A DNA stretch of 64,000 nucleotides from Chloroflexota bacterium (GCA_013112715.1 JABFGB010000003.1:1-64000), one strand, 5' to 3'. Shown: positions 1 through 10,335, numbered from the stretch's first letter. Translations and numbers: made by a program. The notes: a model not told the origin generated them from the letters alone.

Positions 1-138
1 CGTCATGATTTCGCTCATCTTCAACTGCCCACTCCGTCGTCGCTGGCGCAGTCCACTTGCCACTTGCTGCCCGACCCAGACCGGATCAAAACTCTGCATG
101 AAATCATCGACAGCACAGAATAGCTCGCGTAAACTCAT
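1..138 (-). CDS. IS982-family transposase, N-terminal fragment cut by the window edge
   Basis: Forty-six residues are visible, beginning MSLRELFCAVDDF and ending in the LKMSEIMT stretch that precedes the DDE catalytic domain in IS982-like transposases. An AGGAGG-type ribosome binding site sits just upstream on the minus strand (around 147-153), which fixes the ATG at 136-138. The rest of the gene lies to the left of the window, so nothing can be said about the catalytic triad or whether the copy is active. Confidence 0.65.
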   Translation of the reverse strand, partial: MSLRELFCAVDDFMQSFDPVWVGQQVASGLRQRRRSGQLKMSEIMT

Positions 139-218
139 CGTTGGGATACCTCCTTAGCTTTTGTCAGCTGGAAAGCTTACCTGCTTTCAAGGTATCCCGC
201 CTTATCCAAAACTCAGGT
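1..218 (-). mobile_element. IS982-like insertion sequence, one end only
   Basis: The first ~218 bases hold the start of a transposase gene on the minus strand, its ribosome binding site and about 80 bases of upstream sequence. The outer end is probably near 214-218, where the minus strand reads ACCTGAGTTTTGGATAA, the style of terminus found in IS982-type elements. The other end lies outside the window, so the terminal repeats and target duplication cannot be checked. The element abuts the CRISPR array: only 35 bases separate it from the first intact repeat, which is one spacer length. Confidence 0.6.
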
Positions 219-253
219 TAACTAGGTTTCAGGTCGCGGGTCTGAAGATCGGT

Positions 254-3200
254 GTTTCAATTCCTCGTTCGGAATAGGGCCTCATTAAACATGGAGAACC
301 AGAGATGACGTTACTCAATCTGAAAGTTTCAATTCCTCGTTCGGAATAGGGCCTCATTAAACAATTTGATGCGACTATCATCGGATATGATGTGATGGTT
401 TCAATTCCTCGTTCGGAATAGGGCCTCATTAAACCAGAGCAGATAGCAAAACGTCCCCACCAAAGGCAGGGTTTCAATTCCTCGTTCGGAATAGGGCCTC
501 ATTAAACACGATGCCCCGCCAAACCAAGCGTAGGTCACGATAGTTTCAATTCCTCGTTCGGAATAGGGCCTCATTAAACGTTTTACGTCCACCGAACTCG
601 CCGCGACGTTTTATGTTTCAATTCCTCGTTCGGAATAGGGCCTCATTAAACTTTACGCCGATTCCGCAAGGAACATATCATCCATAGTTTCAATTCCTCG
701 TTCGGAATAGGGCCTCATTAAACGAGAACTTCGGTGGTTATTATGCCAATTATATTGGCGTTTCAATTCCTCGTTCGGAATAGGGCCTCATTAAACACAA
801 TTACCCCACGACAGCGGGCACGATTATTCGTGTTTCAATTCCTCGTTCGGAATAGGGCCTCATTAAACTCTGCCACTTGCACCCACAATCAGGGCAGGTG
901 TGGTTTCAATTCCTCGTTCGGAATAGGGCCTCATTAAACCTGCCACGCCCCGTCAACCGTCCCTACACGTTTCTGTTTCAATTCCTCGTTCGGAATAGGG
1001 CCTCATTAAACGCGCAGCGTCGCTTCATTGCTTGGCACGGTATCCGTTTCAATTCCTCGTTCGGAATAGGGCCTCATTAAACACGTTCGGGCCGCTTGGT
1101 CAGCACTTGGAAGATATGTTTCAATTCCTCGTTCGGAATAGGGCCTCATTAAACATGGTCTGTCCTTCCAGATAGCCCCACATGAGTTGTTTCAATTCCT
1201 CGTTCGGAATAGGGCCTCATTAAACAGTAGTCCACCAGACCGGGGCAGGTCACGAGTACCAGTTTCAATTCCTCGTTCGGAATAGGGCCTCATTAAACGC
1301 TAATCGGCCAACTGATTGAAATTCAGTTAGCCGTTTCAATTCCTCGTTCGGAATAGGGCCTCATTAAACTCGTTTATCGGCGGCGTCTTCGATGGCCTCA
1401 TTATGTTTCAATTCCTCGTTCGGAATAGGGCCTCATTAAACATAGGCGGCGGCGGCAAACGGTTTGACCCCACCCAAGTTTCAATTCCTCGTTCGGAATA
1501 GGGCCTCATTAAACCCATTTGTGCATTCGGGGTCAAGAGGGCCGAAATGTTTCAATTCCTCGTTCGGAATAGGGCCTCATTAAACACGTGGTCTTTAGCA
1601 GTGGTACGGCCAGTTTGAGCGTTTCAATTCCTCGTTCGGAATAGGGCCTCATTAAACTGGCTGCGGATTGGAACGTGATTAAAGCCAATTTTGTTTCAAT
1701 TCCTCGTTCGGAATAGGGCCTCATTAAACCCGACCTTCACTACCCAACAGGTAGCCGAGACGGAGTTTCAATTCCTCGTTCGGAATAGGGCCTCATTAAA
1801 CCAGCACGAACAATTCACATGAACAACCATGCGAGTGTTTCAATTCCTCGTTCGGAATAGGGCCTCATTAAACCGCCTCGAAACCTTCTGTTGTCCAAAC
1901 ATACATCGGTTTCAATTCCTCGTTCGGAATAGGGCCTCATTAAACAATAGCGGCGTGCCTGTTTGCCACGCTCCGGCGGTGTTTCAATTCCTCGTTCGGA
2001 ATAGGGCCTCATTAAACGGGCCAGCATTAGCAGTCAAGCATGGGACTTACAGGTTTCAATTCCTCGTTCGGAATAGGGCCTCATTAAACACAGCGATTTT
2101 CGCACCGTCGGAGATTTCTTCAAAGTTTCAATTCCTCGTTCGGAATAGGGCCTCATTAAACGAATGAGCGCCGCGCCGCCAATAGACTGCGGCTTGTTTC
2201 AATTCCTCGTTCGGAATAGGGCCTCATTAAACGGTGGTCAATGCACTTTTGATGACTCAGGTGGATGTTTCAATTCCTCGTTCGGAATAGGGCCTCATTA
2301 AACGCGAATGAGCGCCGCGCCGCCAATAGACTGCGGCTTGTTTCAATTCCTCGTTCGGAATAGGGCCTCATTAAACTCTACCGCGAAATAGCGGCGGGGC
2401 TTGGCAGGGGTCGTTTCAATTCCTCGTTCGGAATAGGGCCTCATTAAACCTGAATGCTTTTGGTCATGTCTGTCGAGGCACGCACGTTTCAATTCCTCGT
2501 TCGGAATAGGGCCTCATTAAACCGTACTGGGGACGCGCAAATCATTTCTGACATTACGTTTCAATTCCTCGTTCGGAATAGGGCCTCATTAAACGGGTAT
2601 ACTTGAAACAATCGGGCAATTCGGGCGCGTTTCAATTCCTCGTTCGGAATAGGGCCTCATTAAACCGGCGACTCTCAAAGGACAACGGGCCGATGTGATT
2701 GTTTCAATTCCTCGTTCGGAATAGGGCCTCATTAAACGTGAAAAACTTATAGGAGTGAATGAAAATGTACGGGGTTTCAATTCCTCGTTCGGAATAGGGC
2801 CTCATTAAACCGTCGTTTACGATACCGCCACTGCCTCATACACCGTGTTTCAATTCCTCGTTCGGAATAGGGCCTCATTAAACACTTTAACCTAGATGGA
2901 GAACAATTCTAATGGACGTTTCAATTCCTCGTTCGGAATAGGGCCTCATTAAACTTTACTTGACAGCGAATTGCCCGAAGGAGGCGTGTTTCAATTCCTC
3001 GTTCGGAATAGGGCCTCATTAAACGTTATGGCGCGGCACGCTATCATGGCGTCAAAAATGTTTCAATTCCTCGTTCGGAATAGGGCCTCATTAAACACGT
3101 TCGGGCCGCTTGGTCAGCACTTGGAAGATATGTTTCAATTCCTCGTTCGGAATAGGGCCTCATTAAACAATCGGCAGAATCGCTTTGCCAATCTTGTTGA

Positions 3201-6200
3201 GCGTTTCAATTCCTCGTTCGGAATAGGGCCTCATTAAACGGGCAAGTCACCCAAGACCTGATTCATGCCTTTTTTGTTTCAATTCCTCGTTCGGAATAGG
3301 GCCTCATTAAACCATTTGGTTGGCAGGCACAGCCCAGATTACCCTTGTTTCAATTCCTCGTTCGGAATAGGGCCTCATTAAACGGCGTGTGGTATCGGCC
3401 CGTGAAACAGCAAGACGCGTTTCAATTCCTCGTTCGGAATAGGGCCTCATTAAACATTTACGACGCCGGAGAATTGGGGCGTTTAGGACTGTTTCAATTC
3501 CTCGTTCGGAATAGGGCCTCATTAAACCACCACCCCCCAAACCGTCAAGCTACCCGGTATAGTTTCAATTCCTCGTTCGGAATAGGGCCTCATTAAACCT
3601 GTGACCACTTGAGCAATAGCGCCGGGTCACTGGTTTCAATTCCTCGTTCGGAATAGGGCCTCATTAAACTCTGTGACCACTTGAGCAATAGCGCCGGGTC
3701 ACTGGTTTCAATTCCTCGTTCGGAATAGGGCCTCATTAAACCCGGGCGGGGCACACTCGAACTGTATATCTTGACCGTTTCAATTCCTCGTTCGGAATAG
3801 GGCCTCATTAAACCGTCGCTGATGAATCGGTGTGCCGCTGGGTGGTGGTTTCAATTCCTCGTTCGGAATAGGGCCTCATTAAACTACGTCGTTGCCATTG
3901 ACCCGTTCGGCCATGTCAGTTTCAATTCCTCGTTCGGAATAGGGCCTCATTAAACTTGGAACGCAGATAGCGCCGCCCTTTCATGGCCGTGTTTCAATTC
4001 CTCGTTCGGAATAGGGCCTCATTAAACTATCAAAATGGCGAAAAGGTACGGTATGCCGATATTGTTTCAATTCCTCGTTCGGAATAGGGCCTCATTAAAC
4101 GGGTAATCACCCAATCCCGGTTGGGGACAAGTACCGTTTCAATTCCTCGTTCGGAATAGGGCCTCATTAAACGCGATTACCGCCTCCAAATAACGCCCTG
4201 AGTTGCATGTTTCAATTCCTCGTTCGGAATAGGGCCTCATTAAACACCAGTGTTGACCCGCTACCCGCAAAGGGGTCTAGGTTTCAATTCCTCGTTCGGA
4301 ATAGGGCCTCATTAAACGATCGGCTTAATCCGCCTCGAATTGCCCGTGCAAGTTTCAATTCCTCGTTCGGAATAGGGCCTCATTAAACCTTGCAATTTGC
4401 AAGTAATCTCGGTATGCTAATAGTTTCAATTCCTCGTTCGGAATAGGGCCTCATTAAACCATGTGCCGATTCAGCATGGCGGCGAAGGGTGTAGTTTCAA
4501 TTCCTCGTTCGGAATAGGGCCTCATTAAACCTTCATTTGTTCCATTGCCTCGGCTTCGGTGTCATGTTTCAATTCCTCGTTCGGAATAGGGCCTCATTAA
4601 ACCTGGTGTCAGTTGTTTGATTAATTCATCCAACACAGTTTCAATTCCTCGTTCGGAATAGGGCCTCATTAAACTCTACTTCGATGATTGTGCCGTCGAG
4701 TTGCGCTTTGTTTCAATTCCTCGTTCGGAATAGGGCCTCATTAAACGAAATGCAAACCTTCTCGACCACAGGGCAGTTGATGTTTCAATTCCTCGTTCGG
4801 AATAGGGCCTCATTAAACATGTTTTGGCCGAGTAGGGTGGTGAGATCATGACTGTTTCAATTCCTCGTTCGGAATAGGGCCTCATTAAACCTCGATATTC
4901 TGCATCGGGGCATGAATGTTATTGAGGGTTTCAATTCCTCGTTCGGAATAGGGCCTCATTAAACAAAGAGCATCGGCGCGGCGTCAATATCCTTTTGATA
5001 GTTTCAATTCCTCGTTCGGAATAGGGCCTCATTAAACGCGGAAGTGTTGCAGCGGTTGGTAGCCTACGTTCAGGTTTCAATTCCTCGTTCGGAATAGGGC
5101 CTCATTAAACCGCATGACTTGATTCTTTACACGCCCAATGACCTTGTTTCAATTCCTCGTTCGGAATAGGGCCTCATTAAACAAGAGTAACCCAAAACAT
5201 CGTTATGTTTTTATTTTAGTTTCAATTCCTCGTTCGGAATAGGGCCTCATTAAACGGAAGTGGTGGTAGATGACAATACGGAATGGAATGTTTCAATTCC
5301 TCGTTCGGAATAGGGCCTCATTAAACGCGCTCGCCAAAACGCGACATTGCCATGATGTGTTTGTTTCAATTCCTCGTTCGGAATAGGGTCTCATTAAACA
5401 TTAGGTGGCGGCGGTGGTATTGCCCTTGCCAATGTTTCAATTCCTCGTTCGGAATAGGGCCTCATTAAACCCGGAGCGACCACCTTTGAGGCCTACACCC
5501 AATACGTTTCAATTCCTCGTTCGGAATAGGGCCTCATTAAACGGTGGAGGCTTGCCCCTTCTGAGGTCTATGTCATTGTTTCAATTCCTCGTTCGGAATA
5601 GGGCCTCATTAAACACGGGTTGCTGGCATAGTTGCGTTCGAGGTGATAGTTTCAATTCCTCGTTCGGAATAGGGCCTCATTAAACCAAGCTGCCCCATAT
5701 CATCCGACAGATACGGAAAGTTTCAATTCCTCGTTCGGAATAGGGCCTCATTAAACCGGGCGGCGAAGATTGGGCTTGCACGATTGAAAACAAAGTTTCA
5801 ATTCCTCGTTCGGAATAGGGCCTCATTAAACTTTTCATGCGTTCATTGGTCAAGTCTTCCATGACAGTTTCAATTCCTCGTTCGGAATAGGGCCTCATTA
5901 AACAAAGCGCAGTGGCGACATTGAAGGTGGTAGATAAGGTGTTTCAATTCCTCGTTCGGAATAGGGCCTCATTAAACTGTCGTTGCAACCGCCACCCGAT
6001 TTTAGGTTTAATAGGTTTCAATTCCTCGTTCGGAATAGGGCCTCATTAAACGCCAAACATATTGGCGACTGGCCCTGCATTTTGAGTTTCAATTCCTCGT
6101 TCGGAATAGGGCCTCATTAAACCAACTCGCGGCTTGTTGTATGCCAGCGAATTAAAGTTTCAATTCCTCGTTCGGAATAGGGCCTCATTAAACCAGGACT

Positions 6201-7202
6201 ACTTTTACTCGCTGCGGGGATTGTCCCTGAGTTTCAATTCCTCGTTCGGAATAGGGCCTCATTAAACTGCGATAAATCCGACTGCGGCGCTAGAAAACCA
6301 AAGTTTCAATTCCTCGTTCGGAATAGGGCCTCATTAAACCCGATGGGTTTGCGATGATGGATTTAGAACCAGTAGTTTCAATTCCTCGTTCGGAATAGGG
6401 CCTCATTAAACCTCCACTCCGTCATTTTCAGGACCTACTGGTGCAGTTTCAATTCCTCGTTCGGAATAGGGCCTCATTAAACAATCGGCTTGGGTGAACT
6501 TCGCTTCTGGAATGGCTGTTTCAATTCCTCGTTCGGAATAGGGCCTCATTAAACTGTTCAACGTTAATTGTCCCGTCAATATCACTGTAGTTTCAATTCC
6601 TCGTTCGGAATAGGGCCTCATTAAACTCTAGGGGGTTCGGAAATTGGTCTAGGTTGATGCTTGTTTCAATTCCTCGTTCGGAATAGGGCCTCATTAAACT
6701 AGGAGGCGGCATGTTATCGCAACGAGCGTTTGAGTTTCAATTCCTCGTTCGGAATAGGGCCTCATTAAACGCGGCGGGTTGATGACTGCTATTGAAGCCG
6801 TAGGGGTTTCAATTCCTCGTTCGGAATAGGGCCTCATTAAACTATGTATCTTTCCACCACCAAGCGCAATCGCGCTTGGTTTCAATTCCTCGTTCGGAAT
6901 AGGGCCTCATTAAACTGGAAGTCACCATAACCACACGTTCAGGCAGCGCAGTTTCAATTCCTCGTTCGGAATAGGGCCTCATTAAACTCACCCATTTCGG
7001 CGCGGGCCTGTTCCAAAAAGGCGTTTCAATTCCTCGTTCGGAATAGGGCCTCATTAAACGGTGGTCAATGCACTGTTGGTGATTGAGGTGGATGTTTCAA
7101 TTCCTCGTTCGGAATAGGGCCTCATTAAACCCGTTTGGCTTAAAGCAGATTGAGATATGCGAACTGTTTCAATTCCTCGTTCGGAATAGGGCCTCATTAA
7201 AC
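254..7202 (-). CRISPR. Type I-D CRISPR array, 97 repeats and 96 spacers
   Basis: A 37-base repeat recurs 97 times. On the plus strand it begins GTTTCAATTCC and ends CCTCATTAAAC. First copy 254-290, last copy 7166-7202; mean spacing is exactly 72, so spacers average 35 bases (34-36). The only repeat variant noticed is a C-to-T change at 5389. Read on the minus strand the repeat ends in ATTGAAAC, the usual 3' end of repeats supplying an 8-base crRNA handle, and contains a small ATTCC/GGAAT stem. I therefore infer leftward transcription from a leader at 7203-7382, which puts the newest spacers at the right end. Several spacers are duplicated or near-duplicated (see findings). The distal end shows no decayed terminal repeat and is cut off by an insertion sequence, so the original array was probably longer. 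Confidence 0.97.
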
Positions 7203-7382
7203 CCCTCGCTCAACTCTGCCTCAGATAAAACTTTTGTAGAGCCTTTTGCGAGAGGATAGGTAGTGGAGTGGTTTTTAGATGATACTTCAAAGGAATAAAT
7301 CATGTCAAATCCCCTTTATCGAAGCCTACGCGAGCGGTGCCTAGAAAACTAAGCAAAGCTTGGCTGCTCGCAAGCCTATAGG
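7203..7382 (-). promoter_or_regulatory. Putative CRISPR leader between cas2 and the array
   Basis: This 180-base stretch separates the cas2 stop codon from the leader-proximal repeat. It contains no convincing gene. It should hold the array promoter and the integration anchor for Cas1-Cas2, reading leftward, because the repeat orientation and the position of cas1-cas2 both place the leader here. Inverted repeats are visible near cas2: the perfect 12-base palindrome AGCCTATAGGCT at 7373-7384, and a GCGAGC/GCTCGC pair around 7330-7371, which may form a weak terminator for the cas4-cas1-cas2 transcript. Confidence 0.6.
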
Positions 7383-7673
7383 CTAAAAAATATATGTATT
7401 TGGCTCATGGGGCGGTGTTCCTCCAAGTGTTATGGTACGCTCCACATCATCCTTTGAAAGAACATAGATGCGGACATGCCCAGTTTCCTGCTTCAAAAGC
7501 GTTTTGATCTCGTCAATCAACTTTACCGATTGTTTTTTGGTCAAAAAGCACTCAAATAGGCTGAATTGAGTCCATGTTCCATAGCGACCCAAAAGTTTGT
7601 GCAATTTATTGCGGATACGCGGTAATTCTTGCGGAATATCGTAGGCGATAAGATGCAGCATGGTGTCGTTCAT
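7383..7673 (-). CDS. cas2: CRISPR-associated endonuclease Cas2
   Basis: This 96-residue protein has the Cas2 ferredoxin-like pattern: an early LHLIAYDIP strand with the conserved Asp, then the KLLGRYGTWTQFSLFECFL segment typical of Cas2. It forms the central dimer of the Cas1-Cas2 integrase that inserts new spacers at the leader end of the array. Its ATG overlaps the cas1 stop codon (TAATG), so the two are translationally coupled in a cas4-cas1-cas2 operon. A second in-frame ATG four codons in (7661) gives an equally typical start, MLHLIAYD. Confidence 0.95.
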   Translation of the reverse strand: MNDTMLHLIAYDIPQELPRIRNKLHKLLGRYGTWTQFSLFECFLTKKQSVKLIDEIKTLLKQETGHVRIYVLSKDDVERTITLGGTPPHEPNTYIF

Positions 7674-8671
7674 TAGCGAATCCTCACTGGCACATAGCCC
7701 TCAATATCCCCTAGCAAAAAAGCTCCAATTTGGCGAGCTTGTGAGACAATTAAGCGACTATAGGTCGTTTTTTCCTGTGTAATCGGGTGTTGAACCGATT
7801 GATCCATCCGTTGTTGGAAACGCTGCAAAAATGTCTTGCGCGTGTCTTCGGGCATCAAACAAACCCCTAGTTGGATTTGAAAATCGGCAGGCTTGAGCAT
7901 TTGATTGCCAATCAACCCTAACACGGCGGAATCTACAATCACTGGGCGAAATTCCTCTAATAAATCTAAGGCTAATGACTTGCGCCCCGGAAAAAGACTG
8001 TGGACAAAACCCACATAAGGATCAAGACCCACTTGGTGAAGGGCCGAGGTGATGAATGCCTCCAAGACTGTATATCCATAGGAAAGCATCGCATTAATCG
8101 GGTCGCGGGGTGGACGTCGATTGCGTCCTGTAAATCCCCATGCTTCACCAAATATCTGACCGAGGGCCTCAAAATAGAGTTTCGCTACTTGCCCTTCGTA
8201 GCCCATCATCATTGGAATATCGGACACCGTTTCCAAACTCTTGATAAAGCTCGCCATCTGGGAGACATAGACATCAAGCGCCGCATTTTCACGAGCGTAG
8301 CGTTGGATAAGGGTACGTTGATTTTGCATCTTGCCACCCAAAAAATGATAGGCGAGGTAAAGCTGCATTTCAGGGTTTTCTGCCGCCTGATACTGTTGAC
8401 GGCGTAGGAGTTGGTTGCCATTGATGGGAGTATGCAATGCCCCCACAAAGCGTTCATGGTAGTCTACAAACGAAATCGGGACTTGCAGGGATAAGAGTAG
8501 TTGGATTGCACCCGAGGTAATATGGCAGCCTGTGCCAATCACCACTGCACCTACTTTCTCAACCGGAATGCGCTGCTGATGGGATTGATCGTTTTCCCGA
8601 TAGCGCACAATCAATGTACTGTCTTGGCGGGTTAGAGTACAGCCATCGTGCTGCACATAGAGGGTTGTCAT
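7673..8671 (-). CDS. cas1: CRISPR-associated endonuclease/integrase Cas1
   Basis: The 332-residue protein has the normal Cas1 length and architecture: an N-terminal beta domain, then the alpha-helical catalytic domain. Metal-binding residues are visible as Glu159 in GYEGQVAK, His224 in GFVHSLFPGR, and the acidic cluster LDLLEEFRP (Asp236, Glu239/240). It catalyses spacer integration with Cas2. It overlaps cas4 upstream by four bases (ATGA) and cas2 downstream by one, so all three adaptation genes form one transcript running toward the array. Confidence 0.96.
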   Translation of the reverse strand: MTTLYVQHDGCTLTRQDSTLIVRYRENDQSHQQRIPVEKVGAVVIGTGCHITSGAIQLLLSLQVPISFVDYHERFVGALHTPINGNQLLRRQQYQAAENPEMQLYLAYHFLGGKMQNQRTLIQRYARENAALDVYVSQMASFIKSLETVSDIPMMMGYEGQVAKLYFEALGQIFGEAWGFTGRNRRPPRDPINAMLSYGYTVLEAFITSALHQVGLDPYVGFVHSLFPGRKSLALDLLEEFRPVIVDSAVLGLIGNQMLKPADFQIQLGVCLMPEDTRKTFLQRFQQRMDQSVQHPITQEKTTYSRLIVSQARQIGAFLLGDIEGYVPVRIR

Positions 8672-9252
8672 GGTTGGGAAGTTCTCCGGTTAATTTTTTG
8701 GACAAGCGTGGGTTGGCACACGTCGCGCACACTACAATTTTTGCATTTGTGTTTTTCTTGGATGGGCGCGGGTCGCATACCAGTGGTGAGGAGGTCAACC
8801 ATAGATTGAACAACAACTTCAACCTGTTCTCGCAACTCAGGGGTTATAACAAAGTCGTCACGGCGACGACTTCGCCATGAGAAAACACTGCCTTCTAGCA
8901 CTTGGGCACTTGTCGTTTCTTCAAAGGCAATCGCCTGTGCTGTTATTTGCACTTGATCGTTTTCCCACGCTTGGACTGAACCCCGTTTGTGTTCAATGAT
9001 GCGAAACCCGCCAAGAATAGGTTCAGCCACATCAATCAATCCGGTAATTTTTAGCCGATGAGAAACCACCGACAAGTTCGTGCAGCGATTACTGTCGGCT
9101 GAATTTGCATGTACAACTTTATGAGTTACAATTCCTTCCAACACCTGTGTGTCTATCTGCATACTATCTTCTATAAATACTAACCAGAAGCGGCGTGGAC
9201 AGTAGACAAACTGATTGATGCGGGAAATCGGGAGATAATCTTCAGAAATCAT
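8668..9252 (-). CDS. cas4: Cas4 iron-sulfur exonuclease for prespacer processing
   Basis: This 194-residue protein has the Cas4/RecB-nuclease layout. Cys18 lies in FVYCPRRF and three clustered C-terminal cysteines (170, 173, 179) complete a 4Fe-4S ligand set. The nuclease motifs are His44, Asp74 in GLIDV, Glu87-x-Lys89 in EHKRG, and Gln102/105. In type I systems Cas4 trims prespacers and enforces PAM choice and orientation. The ATG is well placed ahead of the LPISRINQF start typical of Cas4, but it overlaps head-to-head with the ATG of the divergent WYL gene, so its promoter and ribosome binding site must lie inside that gene. Confidence 0.94.
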   Translation of the reverse strand: MISEDYLPISRINQFVYCPRRFWLVFIEDSMQIDTQVLEGIVTHKVVHANSADSNRCTNLSVVSHRLKITGLIDVAEPILGGFRIIEHKRGSVQAWENDQVQITAQAIAFEETTSAQVLEGSVFSWRSRRRDDFVITPELREQVEVVVQSMVDLLTTGMRPAPIQEKHKCKNCSVRDVCQPTLVQKINRRTSQP

Positions 9253-10261
9253 GGGTCAACAAAACTCCGATTTGACATGGCGACGGCGGTTAGCTTTGCT
9301 GCAATTGGCTTTTCGCCGACAGATTTTTACGAAGTCGGACTTGTGTGAAGTGGTCTATAATACAGATTACCCTGATGCCATCTGGGATCAAGAACAAATG
9401 AAAACGATGTCCAGAGCGTTTCGGAAAGACAAGGATGCCCTGCGGGAAACATTGGGTGTCACGATTGAGCCAGTGCTGGGTCAACGCAATAGTTATTCGA
9501 TTGTGCAGATCGAAGAGCGCGTCCGGGAGTTGTTTTTGCCAGAAGAATTGCTGCATTTGATCGTTCTCGCACATTTACCACGCCCTTACTTTCCACCAGA
9601 GACATTGAACGAAGTAACTCAAATCGCCCGCACTCGTTCGGGTGCTGAACATCGCCTCGACGAAGCCTTTGAAGCCTCTTGGCACATAGCAGCGACCCGC
9701 GACGATGATGTGATCCATGTGGCGACCCGCGCCGCGCTATTTGAAGCCAAGCAGAAACACCGGATACTTGAATTTGACTACCTGCCTGCCCGTGATGATG
9801 ATGATGAACCACGTCGTCATTGTATTGAACCTTATGACCTATTCTTCCGGGACGGGCATTTTTATCTTTTGGGCTTTTGCCTACATACCACCAGTTATCT
9901 GGGGTGTTTTCCCCAAAATAAGCACCGTGAATATCGAGTTGGTCGAGTTGTCGCCGGGTCAGTCCAGACTACACCCAAGCGGTTTACGATACGCCGCCCA
10001 GAACCCCAATACCAAGTTCACTATATCCTCTCCGCCAAACTTGCCAAATATGGGGCGAGCGTTTCATTTAATGAACAAGAGCGCCGCTTACTACCAGATG
10101 GTCGTATCGAAATTTTGGCAACGACTCCCAATCATTTCCGTGCGGTAAGGCATCTGCTGGGTTATGGCCCCCAATGTGAAGTCCTCGGTGGGCCAGAAGT
10201 TTTGGCGCATTTCTGTACCGAGGTGCAGCAGATGTATTCATTGTATTTTGTTGCCAGCTAA
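9251..10261 (+). CDS. WYL-domain transcriptional regulator of the CRISPR locus
   Basis: The 336-residue protein starts with a helix-turn-helix region (roughly residues 10-60) and has a C-terminal WYL-type ligand-binding domain, visible from about residue 170 as ILEFDYLPARD, then a PYDLFFRDGHFYLLGFC strand pair. WYL proteins commonly sit beside CRISPR-Cas loci; the Synechocystis protein Sll7009 is a reported negative regulator of a type I-D system. Its position between the adaptation and interference operons fits that role. A perfect palindrome just downstream, before cas3, is a possible binding site. The start codon overlaps the divergent cas4 start, and the true start may be further in. Confidence 0.88.
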   Translation: MGQQNSDLTWRRRLALLQLAFRRQIFTKSDLCEVVYNTDYPDAIWDQEQMKTMSRAFRKDKDALRETLGVTIEPVLGQRNSYSIVQIEERVRELFLPEELLHLIVLAHLPRPYFPPETLNEVTQIARTRSGAEHRLDEAFEASWHIAATRDDDVIHVATRAALFEAKQKHRILEFDYLPARDDDDEPRRHCIEPYDLFFRDGHFYLLGFCLHTTSYLGCFPQNKHREYRVGRVVAGSVQTTPKRFTIRRPEPQYQVHYILSAKLAKYGASVSFNEQERRLLPDGRIEILATTPNHFRAVRHLLGYGPQCEVLGGPEVLAHFCTEVQQMYSLYFVAS

Positions 10262-10335
10262 CAAATACCCCTAATTAGGGGCATTTGGGAAAGCTATCCC
10301 CTGTATGATAAAGAGCGTTGGCTTGATGCGGAGGA
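10262..10335 (+). promoter_or_regulatory. Putative promoter/operator for the type I-D effector operon
   Basis: The 74-base gap between the WYL gene and cas3 contains the perfect 14-base palindrome CCCCTAATTAGGGG at 10268-10281, a second short inverted repeat GGGA/TCCC at 10287-10300, and a -10-like TATGAT around 10303-10308. The palindrome lies where a -35 region would be, so a dimeric repressor there could block transcription. The WYL protein is the obvious candidate but that is inference. A GGAGG at 10330-10334 is the cas3 ribosome binding site. Confidence 0.5.

Noticed and set aside
229-7054. Many small open frames within the array, with repeated MRPYSERGIET or FQFLVRNRASLN units
   Set aside because: They are translations of the CRISPR repeat in both directions; there is no ribosome binding site or independent coding signal.
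7292-7342. A 16-codon frame with an AAAGGA upstream in the leader
   Set aside because: Too short, in the leader, and with no family or overlap evidence.
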